Below the pieces are notes generated by a model that was not told where the DNA came from, made no database searches, and saw only the letters and a list, made by a program, of their open reading frames with translations. A stretch of 64,000 nt of DNA. It comes from Caloramator sp. E03 (GTDB lineage: Bacteria; Bacillota; Clostridia; Clostridiales; Caloramatoraceae). The translations under genes and the position numbers were made by a program. Of the stretch, positions 46,946-56,485 are shown piece after piece; position 1 is the first letter of the stretch; every line of letters begins with the position of its first letter. The stretch covers positions 1,365,069 to 1,429,068 of the forward strand of contig NZ_CP040093.1 in the NCBI RefSeq assembly GCF_006016075.1, given 5' to 3'.

Positions 46946-46974
46946 ATTATAGTGTATAACAAAAACTTTAACAA
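46946..46974 (-). promoter_or_regulatory. Promoter of trmN6-rsmI
   Basis: TTGTTA (46969-46974), 17-base spacer and TATAAT (46946-46951) on the minus strand. Confidence 0.75.
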
Positions 46975-46994
46975 ATATAATAAAAGGTAAATTA

Positions 46995-47017
46995 AAAAAG
47001 GCCTTAAGGCCTTTTTT
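46995..47017 (-). terminator. Terminator of the 2[4Fe-4S] ferredoxin gene
   Basis: Self-complementary AAAAAAGGCCTTAAGGCC followed by TTTTTT, about 15 bases beyond the ferredoxin stop. Confidence 0.8.
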
Positions 47018-47031
47018 AAAACTAATACCTA

Positions 47032-47223
<192 letters not shown>

Positions 47224-47283
47224 TTATAAAATACATCCCATTCCATTTTATCACTATATGTCATTTATGAAAAGTATTTCTTT

Positions 47284-48213
47284 TTATTTATCCTTTTGCA
47301 TATTTTCATCATCAAGTATCATTTCTATATCCTCTTCTTCTCCTACCTGCTGTATCTCTTTCTCTATTTCTTCCTCTGTTATTGTATTATGTTCATAATC
47401 TCCTGATACAAGTTCTACATCATATATAGAGTAGCTTCTTATTTCAGTTTCGTCATCAGGAGTCTTTATTTTAACCTTTACAGACTCTTTTAATATATTA
47501 TTTTCCACAACTTCTCCTTCCCCATCACAGGTTCTTACTATTGAACCTACGGTTGGAGTTTTCATCCTTATATTTTCATAGGTACACTGCTCAAAGTTAA
47601 GGCAGCACATGAGCCTGCCGCAAACTCCTGAAATCTTTGTAGGATTTAATGAAAGGTTCTGCTCCTTTGCCATCTTTATTGAAACTGGCTCAAAATCTCC
47701 AAGGAAAGTTGAACAGCACATAGGCCTTCCGCAAGGTCCAAGTCCTCCAACCATCTTTGACTCATCTCTAACGCCTATCTGCCTAAGTTCAATCCTTGTC
47801 CTGAAGATAGCAGCAAGATCCTTAACAAGTTCCCTAAAATCAATCCTTCCATCAGCGACAAAATAAAATATTATTTTATTATTATCAAAGGTATATTCAA
47901 CATCAATAAGCTTCATTGGGAGGTTGTGTTCGCCAATTTTTTTAAGGCATATTTCAAAGGCCTCTTTTTCTTTTGCTTTGTTCTCTAAATTCTTTAGTTT
48001 ATCTTCATCATTTGCAACCCTGATTACTTTTTTCAAAGGAGCAACTATGGAGGACTCATCAACTTCCCGTGGCCCTATTACAACTTCACCAAACTCAAGA
48101 CCTCTTGCAGTTTCTACAATAACAAAATCTCCTTTTTTTAATGAGTATACATCAGGGTCAAAGTAATATATTTTCCCTGCTTTTTTAAATCTTACGCCAA
48201 CAACAGTTATCAT
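47284..48213 (-). CDS. ricT: PSP1-domain protein RicT (YaaT)
   Basis: A 309-residue cytoplasmic protein with the PSP1 domain and the cysteine-rich GLGPCGRPMCCSTFLGDF and GRLMCCLNFEQCTY motifs. In Bacillus it is part of the Ric/Y complex (YaaT-YlbF-YmcA), which carries iron-sulfur clusters, affects Spo0A phosphorylation and helps RNase Y. The acidic C-terminal tail (about 275-309) is typical. It follows holB by one base. The ATG is preceded by CAGGAGG. Confidence 0.94.
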   Translation of the reverse strand: MITVVGVRFKKAGKIYYFDPDVYSLKKGDFVIVETARGLEFGEVVIGPREVDESSIVAPLKKVIRVANDEDKLKNLENKAKEKEAFEICLKKIGEHNLPMKLIDVEYTFDNNKIIFYFVADGRIDFRELVKDLAAIFRTRIELRQIGVRDESKMVGGLGPCGRPMCCSTFLGDFEPVSIKMAKEQNLSLNPTKISGVCGRLMCCLNFEQCTYENIRMKTPTVGSIVRTCDGEGEVVENNILKESVKVKIKTPDDETEIRSYSIYDVELVSGDYEHNTITEEEIEKEIQQVGEEEDIEMILDDENMQKDK

Positions 48214-48214
48214 A

Positions 48215-49177
48215 TTAAACCTCCTGAATATTTAAAAGCATATCCTCAATTGTCAATTGATAGTTCAAATAGTCATCAAGTTTCTTTTTCGTATCTGCTA
48301 ATATATTGATTATTTTACTCGCTTTGTCAAATGATAAAATTTTACACTCTTCTATTAATGTTTCATAAATATCCTTATTTATTATACAATCTTTGTCTTT
48401 AGTTAATTTTAGTATAACAATATCTCTAAGAACAGATATCATTATATCAAATATCTCATTTATATTTTCTTTTTCTGATAAGAAAAAATCCAATCTATCC
48501 ATTATGGTTATTTTATCTGACCTAATAATATCCTTTAAAGCCTTAGTAGCTTCCTCTCTTAACAATACGTATTTACTGTCAAGATATTTTAATGCATTAC
48601 CAACTATACCATCACTAAGGGAAGATAACGTTTTTGCTTTTTCTTTTTCTATGCCTTGATTTATTAAATATTCTTCTATCTTATAAGGTGCAACCTTTCC
48701 AAGATGAAATACCTGACACCTTGAAGTTATAGTGTCAAGAATTAAATCAAATTTTTCTGCAAGTAATATTATAGTCGTATCCTCTATTGGCTCTTCAAGA
48801 GTTTTTAATAATGCATTCTGACCTTCCAATGTTATTTTATCCGCACCTTTGACTATAACAACCTTTTTATCTCCTTCATAAGGCTTTATATTCACATCAT
48901 TTATTATCTCTCTTATAATGTCAATACCTATGCTCTTTGAAGATGATATAACCTTAACATCAGGATGATTCCCGTGTTGTACTTTTATGCAGGATATGCA
49001 TTTACCACAAGGTTTTTGTTCCCCCTTGCATAATAGTAAAGAAGCAATATATTTTGCAAAGATACTTTTCCCTATGCCCTCTGGTCCTACTATCATAAAA
49101 GCATGGGACAGCCTCCTATTGTTATACATATTCATTAATGCATTCTTTACAAACTCCTGTCCTACAACTTCGAACAA
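48215..49177 (-). CDS. holB: DNA polymerase III delta' subunit
   Basis: A 320-residue clamp-loader subunit of the AAA+ fold. P-loop-like GPEGIGKSIFAKYIASLL, a zinc-binding set CKGEQKPCGKCISC, and the NALLKTLEEP region typical of DnaX/HolB. It opens the sliding clamp together with delta and DnaX. The start is TTG (49175-49177) after TTGAGGTGAT. It lies between darA and ricT, the usual Firmicute order. Confidence 0.94.
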   Translation of the reverse strand: MFEVVGQEFVKNALMNMYNNRRLSHAFMIVGPEGIGKSIFAKYIASLLLCKGEQKPCGKCISCIKVQHGNHPDVKVISSSKSIGIDIIREIINDVNIKPYEGDKKVVIVKGADKITLEGQNALLKTLEEPIEDTTIILLAEKFDLILDTITSRCQVFHLGKVAPYKIEEYLINQGIEKEKAKTLSSLSDGIVGNALKYLDSKYVLLREEATKALKDIIRSDKITIMDRLDFFLSEKENINEIFDIMISVLRDIVILKLTKDKDCIINKDIYETLIEECKILSFDKASKIINILADTKKKLDDYLNYQLTIEDMLLNIQEV

Positions 49178-49194
49178 TATATCACCTCAAAGCT

Positions 49195-49524
49195 TTAAAT
49201 TTTTTCAAATCTATCAACATCAAGAACAAATACCGTTGCACCACCAATTGTAACTTCGATTGGATTTGGGATATAAACCCCAGTTGCACCCAAAACAGGT
49301 GACGGTGGAGAGATTACGCCTTTTCTTGTTTTGCATACATCCTGAATTATGTTCATAACATCATCAAGCTTCTCCTTCTCAACCCCTATAAGCAGTGTAG
49401 TGTTGCCGGATTTTAAAAAACCTCCTGTAGTTGCAAGCTTTGTAACTCCAAAGCCCTCGTCAGTTAAGGTATTTATAAGCTCAGCAGCATCATCGTCATG
49501 AACTATGGCAATAATTAGTTTCAT
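49195..49524 (-). CDS. darA: PII-like cyclic-di-AMP receptor DarA (YaaQ/PstA)
   Basis: A 109-residue PII-like signalling protein beginning MKLIIAIVHDDDAAELINTL, with the T-loop region LATTGGFLKSGNTTLLIGV and the C-terminal PIEVTIGGATVFVLDVDRFE. DarA homologues bind cyclic-di-AMP as trimers; the downstream target is not settled. The start is ATG 49522-49524 after AAAAGGAGG, and the first 29 bases overlap the end of tmk, so the genes are tightly coupled. Confidence 0.93.
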   Translation of the reverse strand: MKLIIAIVHDDDAAELINTLTDEGFGVTKLATTGGFLKSGNTTLLIGVEKEKLDDVMNIIQDVCKTRKGVISPPSPVLGATGVYIPNPIEVTIGGATVFVLDVDRFEKI

Positions 49525-50149
49525 AAGAAACCTCCTTTTCATATTTTTCTATTTTTTCAACTATCATTGAATGTATAACATTAATATCTCTATTTGCGTC
49601 TATTTCAACTATTCTTTTGTACTTATTTTTTAATTTATTATAGCCTTCATATACTTTTTGATGGAATAAAATATCTTCCTGCTCAAGCCTGTCAAGCTCC
49701 CCGCCTTTACTTTTTCTTTTTATTCCAACTTCAGCAGGTAAGCTAAGCAAAAAAGTAATATCCGGATTTAATCCTTGTGTTGCATAGAAGTTTATATTTT
49801 CAATCATCTCCTCTCCAAGTCCTCTTGCATAGCCTTGATAGACAATTGAAGAGTCAACAAATCTATCGCATATTACTATTTTACCTGATTTTAGTGCAGG
49901 AATTATGACTTCATAAACATGCTGTGCCCTTGAGGCTGCATATAACAATGCTTCACATACAAAGGACATACCCTTGTTTTCAGGATCTAATATTACATTT
50001 CTTATCTTTTCACTTATTTGAGTTCCTCCTGGCTCCCTTGTTAATAAAACTTCCCTTCCTCTTTTTTTAAAGTAATCATTTAGTAGATTTATCTGTGTAG
50101 TTTTCCCTGAACCGTCTGGTCCTTCGAATGTAATAAATATTCCTTTCAT
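49496..50149 (-). CDS. tmk: Thymidylate kinase
   Basis: A 217-residue kinase making dTDP from dTMP. P-loop FEGPDGSGKTTQ, TREPGGTQISEKIR with the dTMP-binding arginine, and CDRFVDSSIVYQGYARGLG (the DR(Y/F) motif). The C-terminus runs slightly longer than usual and overlaps darA. The start at ATG 50147-50149 is chosen because an earlier in-frame ATG lies in its ribosome binding site ATGGGGGC. Confidence 0.96.
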   Translation of the reverse strand: MKGIFITFEGPDGSGKTTQINLLNDYFKKRGREVLLTREPGGTQISEKIRNVILDPENKGMSFVCEALLYAASRAQHVYEVIIPALKSGKIVICDRFVDSSIVYQGYARGLGEEMIENINFYATQGLNPDITFLLSLPAEVGIKRKSKGGELDRLEQEDILFHQKVYEGYNKLKNKYKRIVEIDANRDINVIHSMIVEKIEKYEKEVSYETNYCHSS

Positions 50150-50187
50150 AAGTGCCCCCATATCTACATACTTTTTTTAAAGTAACC

Positions 50188-51624
50188 TTAAAATTCAACA
50201 GTGTCAATATATTCTCCCTTATAATCAGACATACCATTTAATGCTATGCCTTTGCTTTTAATGTATTCAATATACTCTATTATATCATAAGTTATTACTT
50301 CTCCTGGAATAAGAATCGGAATCCCTGGAGGATAAGGTGCAACCATCTCCCTGCTAATAAGCCCTAAAGATTCCTTAAGCTTAACTTTCCTTCCTTTTTT
50401 GTAATATGCCTCTTTAATATTTAAAGCAGTTTTATATTCTAAAAATTTTATATCTATACTGCAATCCATTTTAGGATTTTCATTAATTGATATATCCTTT
50501 AAAGCATCATATAACTTTTCAAAGCTTTCCTTTGTATCACCTACACTACAAACAAGTACTACATTATTAATATCCGACATTTCAACCTGAATATGATATT
50601 TATATCTTAATATATGTTCAAGCCTTTTACCACCTATTTGGGATGATATAACAATTCTTGCAGGATCTATATCATATATTTTTGCCCTTCCTTTATAGGA
50701 TATATCAATGATTTTAAACATATCTATGTCTTTAACTTTATTTTTAAAGTCAGCAATATAATCAATAAGCTTATCTAATAACTTTTCTCCTCTCTTTTCC
50801 ATTATATATCTTGCACTATCGATTGATGCCATAAATATATAAGAAGGGCTTGTTGTCTGATGTGCCCTTAACATGAATCTAATGCCTTCACTATCAATAT
50901 TTTCACCGATGTTTAAGATTGCTGTTTGAGTTAAAGAAGGGGTAGTTTTATGCATGCTTACAGTACAAGCATCTGCTCCAGATACCATAGCACCTTTTGG
51001 AAATTTATCATTAAAATAAAAATGTGCCCCGTGTGCCTCATCAACAAGTACAAGTATATTCCTCTTATGAGCCTCACTTATTATTTTTTCAAGGTTACAA
51101 CAAGTACCGTAATATGTTGGATAGGTCAACACTATTGCCTTTGCATCAGCATTTTTATCCATTACCTTTACAACTTCTTCTTCATCTATTGATGCTGCTA
51201 TATTAAATTCATTAAGAATTGTTGGATTTATATAAACAGGGTTTAAATCCCCAAGAAAGCATGCCATATAAACTGATCTATGACAGTTCCTTTGAATTAT
51301 TATCTTATCCTTAGGTTTTGTAACACCCATAATCATACTATATATTCCACAGGTACTGCCATTTACTAAAAAGAAGCTCTCCTTTGCCTTAAATGCTCTT
51401 GCAGCTTCCTCTTGTGCTTTTAAAATCATTCCTTCTGGTATATGAAGATTATCAAGTCCTAAAACCTCTGTACTATCTATTCTATAAAGATTTTGCTTTA
51501 TTATTTCAAGCTCTTTAAAAGCCCTTTTATTGTTTTTATGCCCCGGTATATGAAAAGGAATGTTGTTTTCATCAGCATATTTTAAAAGTCCATCTAGTAT
51601 AGGCATATCCTCCAAAGCTACCAT
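50188..51624 (-). CDS. Orn/Lys/Arg decarboxylase-family PLP enzyme
   Basis: A 478-residue fold-type I PLP enzyme of the YaaO/SpeA-like group. PFHIPGHK at the N-terminus, LVNGSTCGIYSMIMG, VDEAHGAHF (PLP-binding Asp) and SMHKTTPSLTQTA (Schiff-base Lys) are in place. The C-terminal domain (PYPPGIPILIPGE) is typical. Members decarboxylate arginine or lysine to feed polyamine synthesis; the substrate is not determined from sequence. In Firmicutes it commonly precedes tmk, as here. The exact start is unsure because GGGAG and GGAGG motifs allow ATG, TTG or a later ATG. Confidence 0.9.
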   Translation of the reverse strand: MVALEDMPILDGLLKYADENNIPFHIPGHKNNKRAFKELEIIKQNLYRIDSTEVLGLDNLHIPEGMILKAQEEAARAFKAKESFFLVNGSTCGIYSMIMGVTKPKDKIIIQRNCHRSVYMACFLGDLNPVYINPTILNEFNIAASIDEEEVVKVMDKNADAKAIVLTYPTYYGTCCNLEKIISEAHKRNILVLVDEAHGAHFYFNDKFPKGAMVSGADACTVSMHKTTPSLTQTAILNIGENIDSEGIRFMLRAHQTTSPSYIFMASIDSARYIMEKRGEKLLDKLIDYIADFKNKVKDIDMFKIIDISYKGRAKIYDIDPARIVISSQIGGKRLEHILRYKYHIQVEMSDINNVVLVCSVGDTKESFEKLYDALKDISINENPKMDCSIDIKFLEYKTALNIKEAYYKKGRKVKLKESLGLISREMVAPYPPGIPILIPGEVITYDIIEYIEYIKSKGIALNGMSDYKGEYIDTVEF

Positions 51625-51737
51625 CTCCCATGTTTATTAATTTAATTATATTATATAGTTTCAAAAGTTACTACAAATATGTTATATAAAAATCCACATA
51701 GTAAATAATAATATTAGTAACGCTAAGGAGTGATTAT

Positions 51738-52874
51738 ATGGAAAACAGTATAAGATATTCTATTAAAAGAATAATAGATTGCAAAAAAGAAAAGCTTGAA
51801 CATATAGTTGACTTTATGTATAAAAATCCTGAATTGCCAAGCAGAGAAGAAAAATCCTTCTCCTTACTTACAAGCATTTTAAAAGAAGAAGGGTTTAATA
51901 TTGAAACAGATATCGCCGGGATAAAACATTCATTTAAAGCCCAATATGGTAAAAATAAAATATCAGTTGCTTATATCTGTGAATATGATGCTGCTAAGAA
52001 TTTAGGTCATGTATTTGGTCATAACATAACTTGTGCTATAAACATAGGGGCTGCAATAGCACTAAAGGAAGTTTTAGATAAAGTAGGAGGAAGTGTAATC
52101 GTAATAGGTTCTCCTTCTGAAATGAACATGTCTGGTAAAATTGAAATGATGAAAAAAGGAATATTTAATGGAATAGATGCAGTAATATGCGGTCATGCAA
52201 TGGATAAGACCTGTGAAAGCGGTTCATCCCTTGCTATGGCTTTAATGGATATTGAGTTTAAAGGCAAAAGTGCCCATACCTCTATAAACTTTAATGAAGG
52301 TATAAATGCCCTTACCCCAGGCATAACATTCTTATCCCTAATTGAAAGGTTAAAAGTTAAATATTCTAATTCTATATTTATAAATACAGTAATTAGAAAG
52401 GCTGGAGATGATATAAACGTTATACCCGATGAGTGCCTTTTAACCATTATGGTAAAGGCTGTAGATATGAATATACTTGATATAGTATGTAAAAGCATTG
52501 AAGAATGTGCTAATTTTTCATCAAGCCTTCATAGCTGTAAATCTTCAATTAACTATGTTGGAGAGAAATATATGCCACTAAAAACCAATGAAAAGCTTTC
52601 TATGCTTGTCTGCCATAATTTAAAAGAATGTGGAATACTTGAAATCCACGGGCCATTAAATCTTATGGCAAGCCTTGATTTAGGCAATATAAGCTACAAT
52701 ATACCAACTGTTCATCCGTACATAGGGATATCAAACACCCCTGTAAAGTATTATACTAAAGAATTTTGTGAAGCTACTATAACCCCTTATGCAAAGGAAC
52801 AAATGCTAAAAGCTGCTGCTGCTCTTGCAATAACTGGTGCTGATATAATTCAAAAACCAGATATATTAAGCTGA
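51738..52874 (+). CDS. M20-family amidohydrolase (M20D-like)
   Basis: A 378-residue metal-dependent amidohydrolase. Motifs: YICEYDAAKNLGHVFGHN with metal ligands, SPSEMNMSGKIEMMKKGIF, VICGHAMD and the dimerisation-domain block GKSAHTSINFNEGINAL. This is the AbgB/PM20D2-like branch that acts on N-acyl or dipeptide-like substrates; the natural substrate is unknown. It is a single plus-strand gene diverging from the decarboxylase, with AAGGAGTG before the ATG and its own terminator. Confidence 0.85.
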   Translation: MENSIRYSIKRIIDCKKEKLEHIVDFMYKNPELPSREEKSFSLLTSILKEEGFNIETDIAGIKHSFKAQYGKNKISVAYICEYDAAKNLGHVFGHNITCAINIGAAIALKEVLDKVGGSVIVIGSPSEMNMSGKIEMMKKGIFNGIDAVICGHAMDKTCESGSSLAMALMDIEFKGKSAHTSINFNEGINALTPGITFLSLIERLKVKYSNSIFINTVIRKAGDDINVIPDECLLTIMVKAVDMNILDIVCKSIEECANFSSSLHSCKSSINYVGEKYMPLKTNEKLSMLVCHNLKECGILEIHGPLNLMASLDLGNISYNIPTVHPYIGISNTPVKYYTKEFCEATITPYAKEQMLKAAAALAITGADIIQKPDILS

Positions 52875-52889
52875 TTTGTTCTGCTGTAT

Positions 52890-52915
52890 AAAAAGCGCCA
52901 AAATTTGGCGCTTTT
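52890..52915. terminator. Bidirectional terminator
   Basis: AAAAAGCGCCAAA / TTTGGCGCTTTTT, perfect and nearly loopless, between two converging genes; it touches the stop of the minus-strand gene. Confidence 0.9.
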
Positions 52916-53418
52916 TATACAGCTATATTGTTCTTATTTTTAATAGTTTCAATCTTACTTAAAAAATCACTGCTTGGCTGAAAATAAAAGCTATATATTT
53001 TACCTTCCTTTTTAAAAAGACATCTATAAACATCTTTTCTTTTGCATCCACATGTAAAATTATATATCTTTTCTGCATCGCTTCTTTTTTCATTGCTTCT
53101 ATCAATAGAAAGAACTTGTTTTATATTAAGATTAAGCTCAACTTTTCTCTTATTGCCAATAATTTTTTCAATTATAAGCTCATTATCAATTATACAATAC
53201 TTATATCTTGTCCTGCATCTTTGCCATATTCTATAAGATACAATAATTGCAATAGGCATTAAAATATATCCTACATAAGTGAGCTCATCAAAGAACTTGT
53301 TAGGGTTTAAAAAAAACATAAATAAATCAAAAAATGCTATTATAATAGTTGCTGCAAAAGTTAGTTTTACTAAATATCTTCGTTTGTAATCTACTATTTC
53401 CCTATACAATATCCCCAT
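52915..53418 (-). CDS. Membrane protein with PH-like cytoplasmic part
   Basis: A 167-residue protein with two transmembrane helices (about 15-37 and 44-62) and a C-terminal domain that begins YKYCIIDNELIIEKIIGNKR, a strand pattern like bacterial PH (bPH) domains. There are several cysteines (FTCGCKRKDVYRC). The family is not recognised. The ATG follows GAGGAGAT. No clear operon partner: a terminator lies downstream and a 170-base gap upstream. Confidence 0.55.
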   Translation of the reverse strand: MGILYREIVDYKRRYLVKLTFAATIIIAFFDLFMFFLNPNKFFDELTYVGYILMPIAIIVSYRIWQRCRTRYKYCIIDNELIIEKIIGNKRKVELNLNIKQVLSIDRSNEKRSDAEKIYNFTCGCKRKDVYRCLFKKEGKIYSFYFQPSSDFLSKIETIKNKNNIAV

Positions 53419-53590
53419 AACTATCTCCTCTTGCTATATTTATTTGAAACATAGTAAATTATATAATGGAGATAGCAAAATTACTAATTCAAAATAACCC
53501 TTTTATAACCCTTAAAATCCTATTATAGCTGTTTATATATATTTATCATCATACTCCTTGATTAATATAAATATGTCTTTGCTTTTTATA

Positions 53591-54028
53591 TTATTCCATT
53601 GCAATTATATTAGCATCAATAACATCATTTATATTTTTTATCTGTTTAATCAGTTCATCAACTGCTATTTCCATATTTGACATATCTACTGTAATTGTAA
53701 CATTGGCAGCTTTATTAATAGGTATATCTTGATTTATAGTAAGTATATTTCCTTTATTCTCTGCTATTTTACTTAATATAGCCGACAGAGCTCCCGGTTT
53801 ATGGTTTATAAGGAAAGAGAAAGTTGCCTTATGACCAATCATCCCTTCAGATAATAAAAATATGTAATCCTTATATTTATAATAAGTACTTCTACTTATA
53901 CCTATTTTAGATACTGCATCAGATATATCCTTTGCTCTGCCAGTGCTCAAAAGCTCCTTTACCTGTACTACTTTTATAAATATTTCTGGAACAGCTTTCT
54001 CATTTACAAGATAGTATTTTTGAATCAT
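53591..54028 (-). CDS. ACT-domain protein of the UPF0735/PheB family
   Basis: A 145-residue protein: N-terminal YYLVNEKAVPEIFIKVVQVK and a helix-turn-helix-like segment (DAVSKIGISRSTYYKYKDY), then an ACT domain (about 70-145, FSFLINHKPGALSAILSKIA). The family is annotated as PheB in Bacillus, with an unproven link to phenylalanine or chorismate metabolism; regulation by a bound amino acid is likely. The start is ATG 54026-54028, as the upstream extension belongs to the overlapping DUF5305 gene end. It is the last gene of the SipW-type operon, or a separate gene overlapping its terminal region. Confidence 0.85.
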   Translation of the reverse strand: MIQKYYLVNEKAVPEIFIKVVQVKELLSTGRAKDISDAVSKIGISRSTYYKYKDYIFLLSEGMIGHKATFSFLINHKPGALSAILSKIAENKGNILTINQDIPINKAANVTITVDMSNMEIAVDELIKQIKNINDVIDANIIAME

Positions 54029-54041
54029 ATAAATCCCTGCT

Positions 54042-55151
54042 TTAATATGTTTTTGTAATATTAGCATTAAAACTTGTTCTGCTATAAATATTATCAAATT
54101 TGTATTTATATATGGTTAAACCATCCTTAACATAAAAAGTATAACACTTTTTGTTTTTAAAATCATCCCTGTAAAGTATAGTTTTACACAAATCATCTGA
54201 TAGCTTTACAATATCATCAAAGGAAGCTACCTCTATTGCATCCTTATCATTAAATTCTGCATCTTCTTTTAACTGTGCAATCCTATAGCCGTTTTGTTTT
54301 ATAATCTTTTTTATATATTTTTCAGTTAAATCTAAAGAATCCAACGGAGTAGTAAATATAATAAGAATTATAAAGGATGTAATGCTTACTAAAAGAATCA
54401 AAGAATAATATATTAACTTTTCAATATATAAAGGAGAAATTTCTTTATATGTTTTAGTTATAGAACCTGTTTTATGCTCCTTTAACTTCCCTTTTATTTC
54501 AAAGTATTTTACATTAAGAGGCATATCAATAGTTGGCGATAAGCTTTCCTTAATCATTTCATCATTTAAGTTTCCTTCTATATCTATATTCCATGTAACT
54601 GTCATTTTTACATTACAGTATATACCTGTAGATTTTATTATCTCAGAAACATAATCGTTAAAATAATTATATTTTATAGGAACCTCTCTATTAAAATTTA
54701 GTTCTTTACTTTCACATTCAAAGGTTGTTTCTGGCAAAAGAGTGAACTCTTTTTGCCAGATAGGTTTTATTCCTTTTTCATTTTCATTATCTTGAATATA
54801 TCCTTCAATATGTGCTGTTACTTTATACCTTCCTCTTAAATTAAAGGGCCTTTCAGAATTGAAACTATATTTTAAATTAGTCTTTATATAATCAATATAA
54901 TTAGTTATGTAAATATCTCCCGGTTCCAGGATATTTTGTGTATATATCATGTTTGGAAGCAACAGTACATTATAATCAATTGTAGCATCGTTTGAGTATG
55001 AAGTGACATTATATTTCTTTTCAATATATTTTTTGTACTTTATAGTATAATATATTAAAAATACCATACATAAAAAAGCTATAATAGATAAGAAAATGCA
55101 AATTAATCTAATATATTTATTTATTTTATATCTATATAAACTTAACTTCAT
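54042..55151 (-). CDS. DUF5305 membrane protein
   Basis: A 369-residue protein with two transmembrane helices (about 15-38 and 253-275) that enclose an extracellular beta-rich region (about 55-245), followed by a cytoplasmic tail of about 95 residues. The pattern YLLTE-like KYIKKIIKQNGYRIAQL after the second helix and the overall build match DUF5305, a family found with SipW-type signal peptidases and TasA-like proteins. The start is ATG 55149-55151 after GATTGAGGT. It is part of the operon 57685 to 54042 and probably helps secretion or assembly of the two small surface proteins. Confidence 0.75.
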   Translation of the reverse strand: MKLSLYRYKINKYIRLICIFLSIIAFLCMVFLIYYTIKYKKYIEKKYNVTSYSNDATIDYNVLLLPNMIYTQNILEPGDIYITNYIDYIKTNLKYSFNSERPFNLRGRYKVTAHIEGYIQDNENEKGIKPIWQKEFTLLPETTFECESKELNFNREVPIKYNYFNDYVSEIIKSTGIYCNVKMTVTWNIDIEGNLNDEMIKESLSPTIDMPLNVKYFEIKGKLKEHKTGSITKTYKEISPLYIEKLIYYSLILLVSITSFIILIIFTTPLDSLDLTEKYIKKIIKQNGYRIAQLKEDAEFNDKDAIEVASFDDIVKLSDDLCKTILYRDDFKNKKCYTFYVKDGLTIYKYKFDNIYSRTSFNANITKTY

Positions 55152-55181
55152 AAACCTCAATCCTACACCCAAAAGTAAAAT

Positions 55182-55883
55182 TCATATCTTACTGGACTGC
55201 TTTACATTTATCTTTATTGTAAATTTTACATAGGAGTTCATTGCATTATTTTCTTTTGACGGGATGAAAAGCTTTATACCGTTTTTATAGCCTGAAAGAT
55301 TATCCTGATTATTTGGCGGCAAACCAAATATTATACATTCCCTGGGTTTTAGCTGCTCCCATTTAAGTAACTGATTTAAATTATTTTGTAAATAGCGAAG
55401 TGAAAAGGAGTTTTCTATAGATTTTTTAAAATATATCCTGCCATTTTCATCACTTTTATTATATTCTAAATTTACTTTAATAGCATCTAATAAATAGCTT
55501 GGAGTTAAAGGATCTATATTTACACTTACATTATCAATAGTTACAGGAATTGTACCTGTATTTTTAATTTTAAATATGCAATTTGCTTTGCCACCAGGGA
55601 ATAGATTATATAAACTTACTTCCAAAACTTCACCTTTATTTATAATACTCCCATTTATAAGGTTTGTGCTTCTTTCTTCAAAAAGCTCTCCTCCACCACT
55701 TTGAGGATAATCTGCTATTTTCATAATCATAGGATAATTTCCATCTTCCACAAATTCAGTACTTAATAATCCTACAGATATTTGGTTTGAAATATCAATG
55801 GTTTTGTAAAATAAGCTATACCCAACACCTAATAAAAGAAATATTATAGATAAAAAAATATAGATAGCTTTAACTCTTTTCAT
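55182..55883 (-). CDS. TasA/camelysin-like secreted protein (larger)
   Basis: A 233-residue exported protein. The N-terminal helix is followed by LGVGYSLFYKTIDISNQI, the 'SipW-dependent' signal pattern (G-x-x-Y-A/S-x-F/W), then SVGLLSTEF and a beta-sandwich (EVLEVSLYNLFPGGKANC, FKIKNTGTIPVTIDNVSVNI) as in TasA and camelysin. Some of these proteins form fibres in the biofilm matrix; peptidase activity of camelysin is debated. It follows the smaller paralogue by about 50 bases. Confidence 0.75.
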   Translation of the reverse strand: MKRVKAIYIFLSIIFLLLGVGYSLFYKTIDISNQISVGLLSTEFVEDGNYPMIMKIADYPQSGGGELFEERSTNLINGSIINKGEVLEVSLYNLFPGGKANCIFKIKNTGTIPVTIDNVSVNIDPLTPSYLLDAIKVNLEYNKSDENGRIYFKKSIENSFSLRYLQNNLNQLLKWEQLKPRECIIFGLPPNNQDNLSGYKNGIKLFIPSKENNAMNSYVKFTIKINVKQSSKI

Positions 55884-55934
55884 AATATGTTTCTCCAGAT
55901 ATTTCTAAACATCATAATATCTTGTTCATTTTTT

Positions 55935-56429
55935 CTATTGAGCATTAAATTGCTTATAGACAGCCTTTGCATTAAATTTTACGGTTGTGTCTTGTGGTGC
56001 ACTATCAAGTACATTTACTGTGAAAACAAAATTTTCTTGCTGGCCTACATCTAATACAGGCACTTGATTTACTAAATTAACAAGTAGCCAATCTGGTACA
56101 TCTAAGAAGTTAAAAGTTCCATCTTTAACAGGAATTGTTCCTTCATTTTTAATTGGAATAGTAATTGTTGCAATAGCATTAGGATATAAATTGTTTAAAG
56201 TAACTGTTGCAGTGTTTTTAGTTTCATCTACAGCTACAAATCCATTTGCTACATTGTTATTATCAGAATTCCATATAATCGATGAACCACTTTGCTGGAA
56301 ATTAACGTCCAGTTTCCCTGTTTGAACTGTGCTATTAATGGTTAAAGAATCTGTCCAGGCTGCATATCCAACACCTGCCAAAATCATTGATAACGACAAT
56401 ATAATAAGCATTATTCTTGTTTTTTTCAT
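55935..56429 (-). CDS. TasA/camelysin-like secreted protein (smaller)
   Basis: A 164-residue exported protein. Signal region with ILAGVGYAAWTDSLTINSTV, the SipW-type cleavage pattern, then VQTGKLDVNFQQSG and LYPNAIATITIPIKNEGTIP, shared with the larger protein and with TasA-like fibre formers. The gene has a strong ribosome binding site (AAGGAGG) and more regular codons than its neighbours, suggesting the most abundant product of the operon. The likely processing enzyme is encoded next to it at 56486-57685. Confidence 0.8.
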   Translation of the reverse strand: MKKTRIMLIILSLSMILAGVGYAAWTDSLTINSTVQTGKLDVNFQQSGSSIIWNSDNNNVANGFVAVDETKNTATVTLNNLYPNAIATITIPIKNEGTIPVKDGTFNFLDVPDWLLVNLVNQVPVLDVGQQENFVFTVNVLDSAPQDTTVKFNAKAVYKQFNAQ

Positions 56430-56485
56430 AATATCAAACCTCCTTAATAATTTTATAAATATAAAGAAGTATTAAATTATGAAAT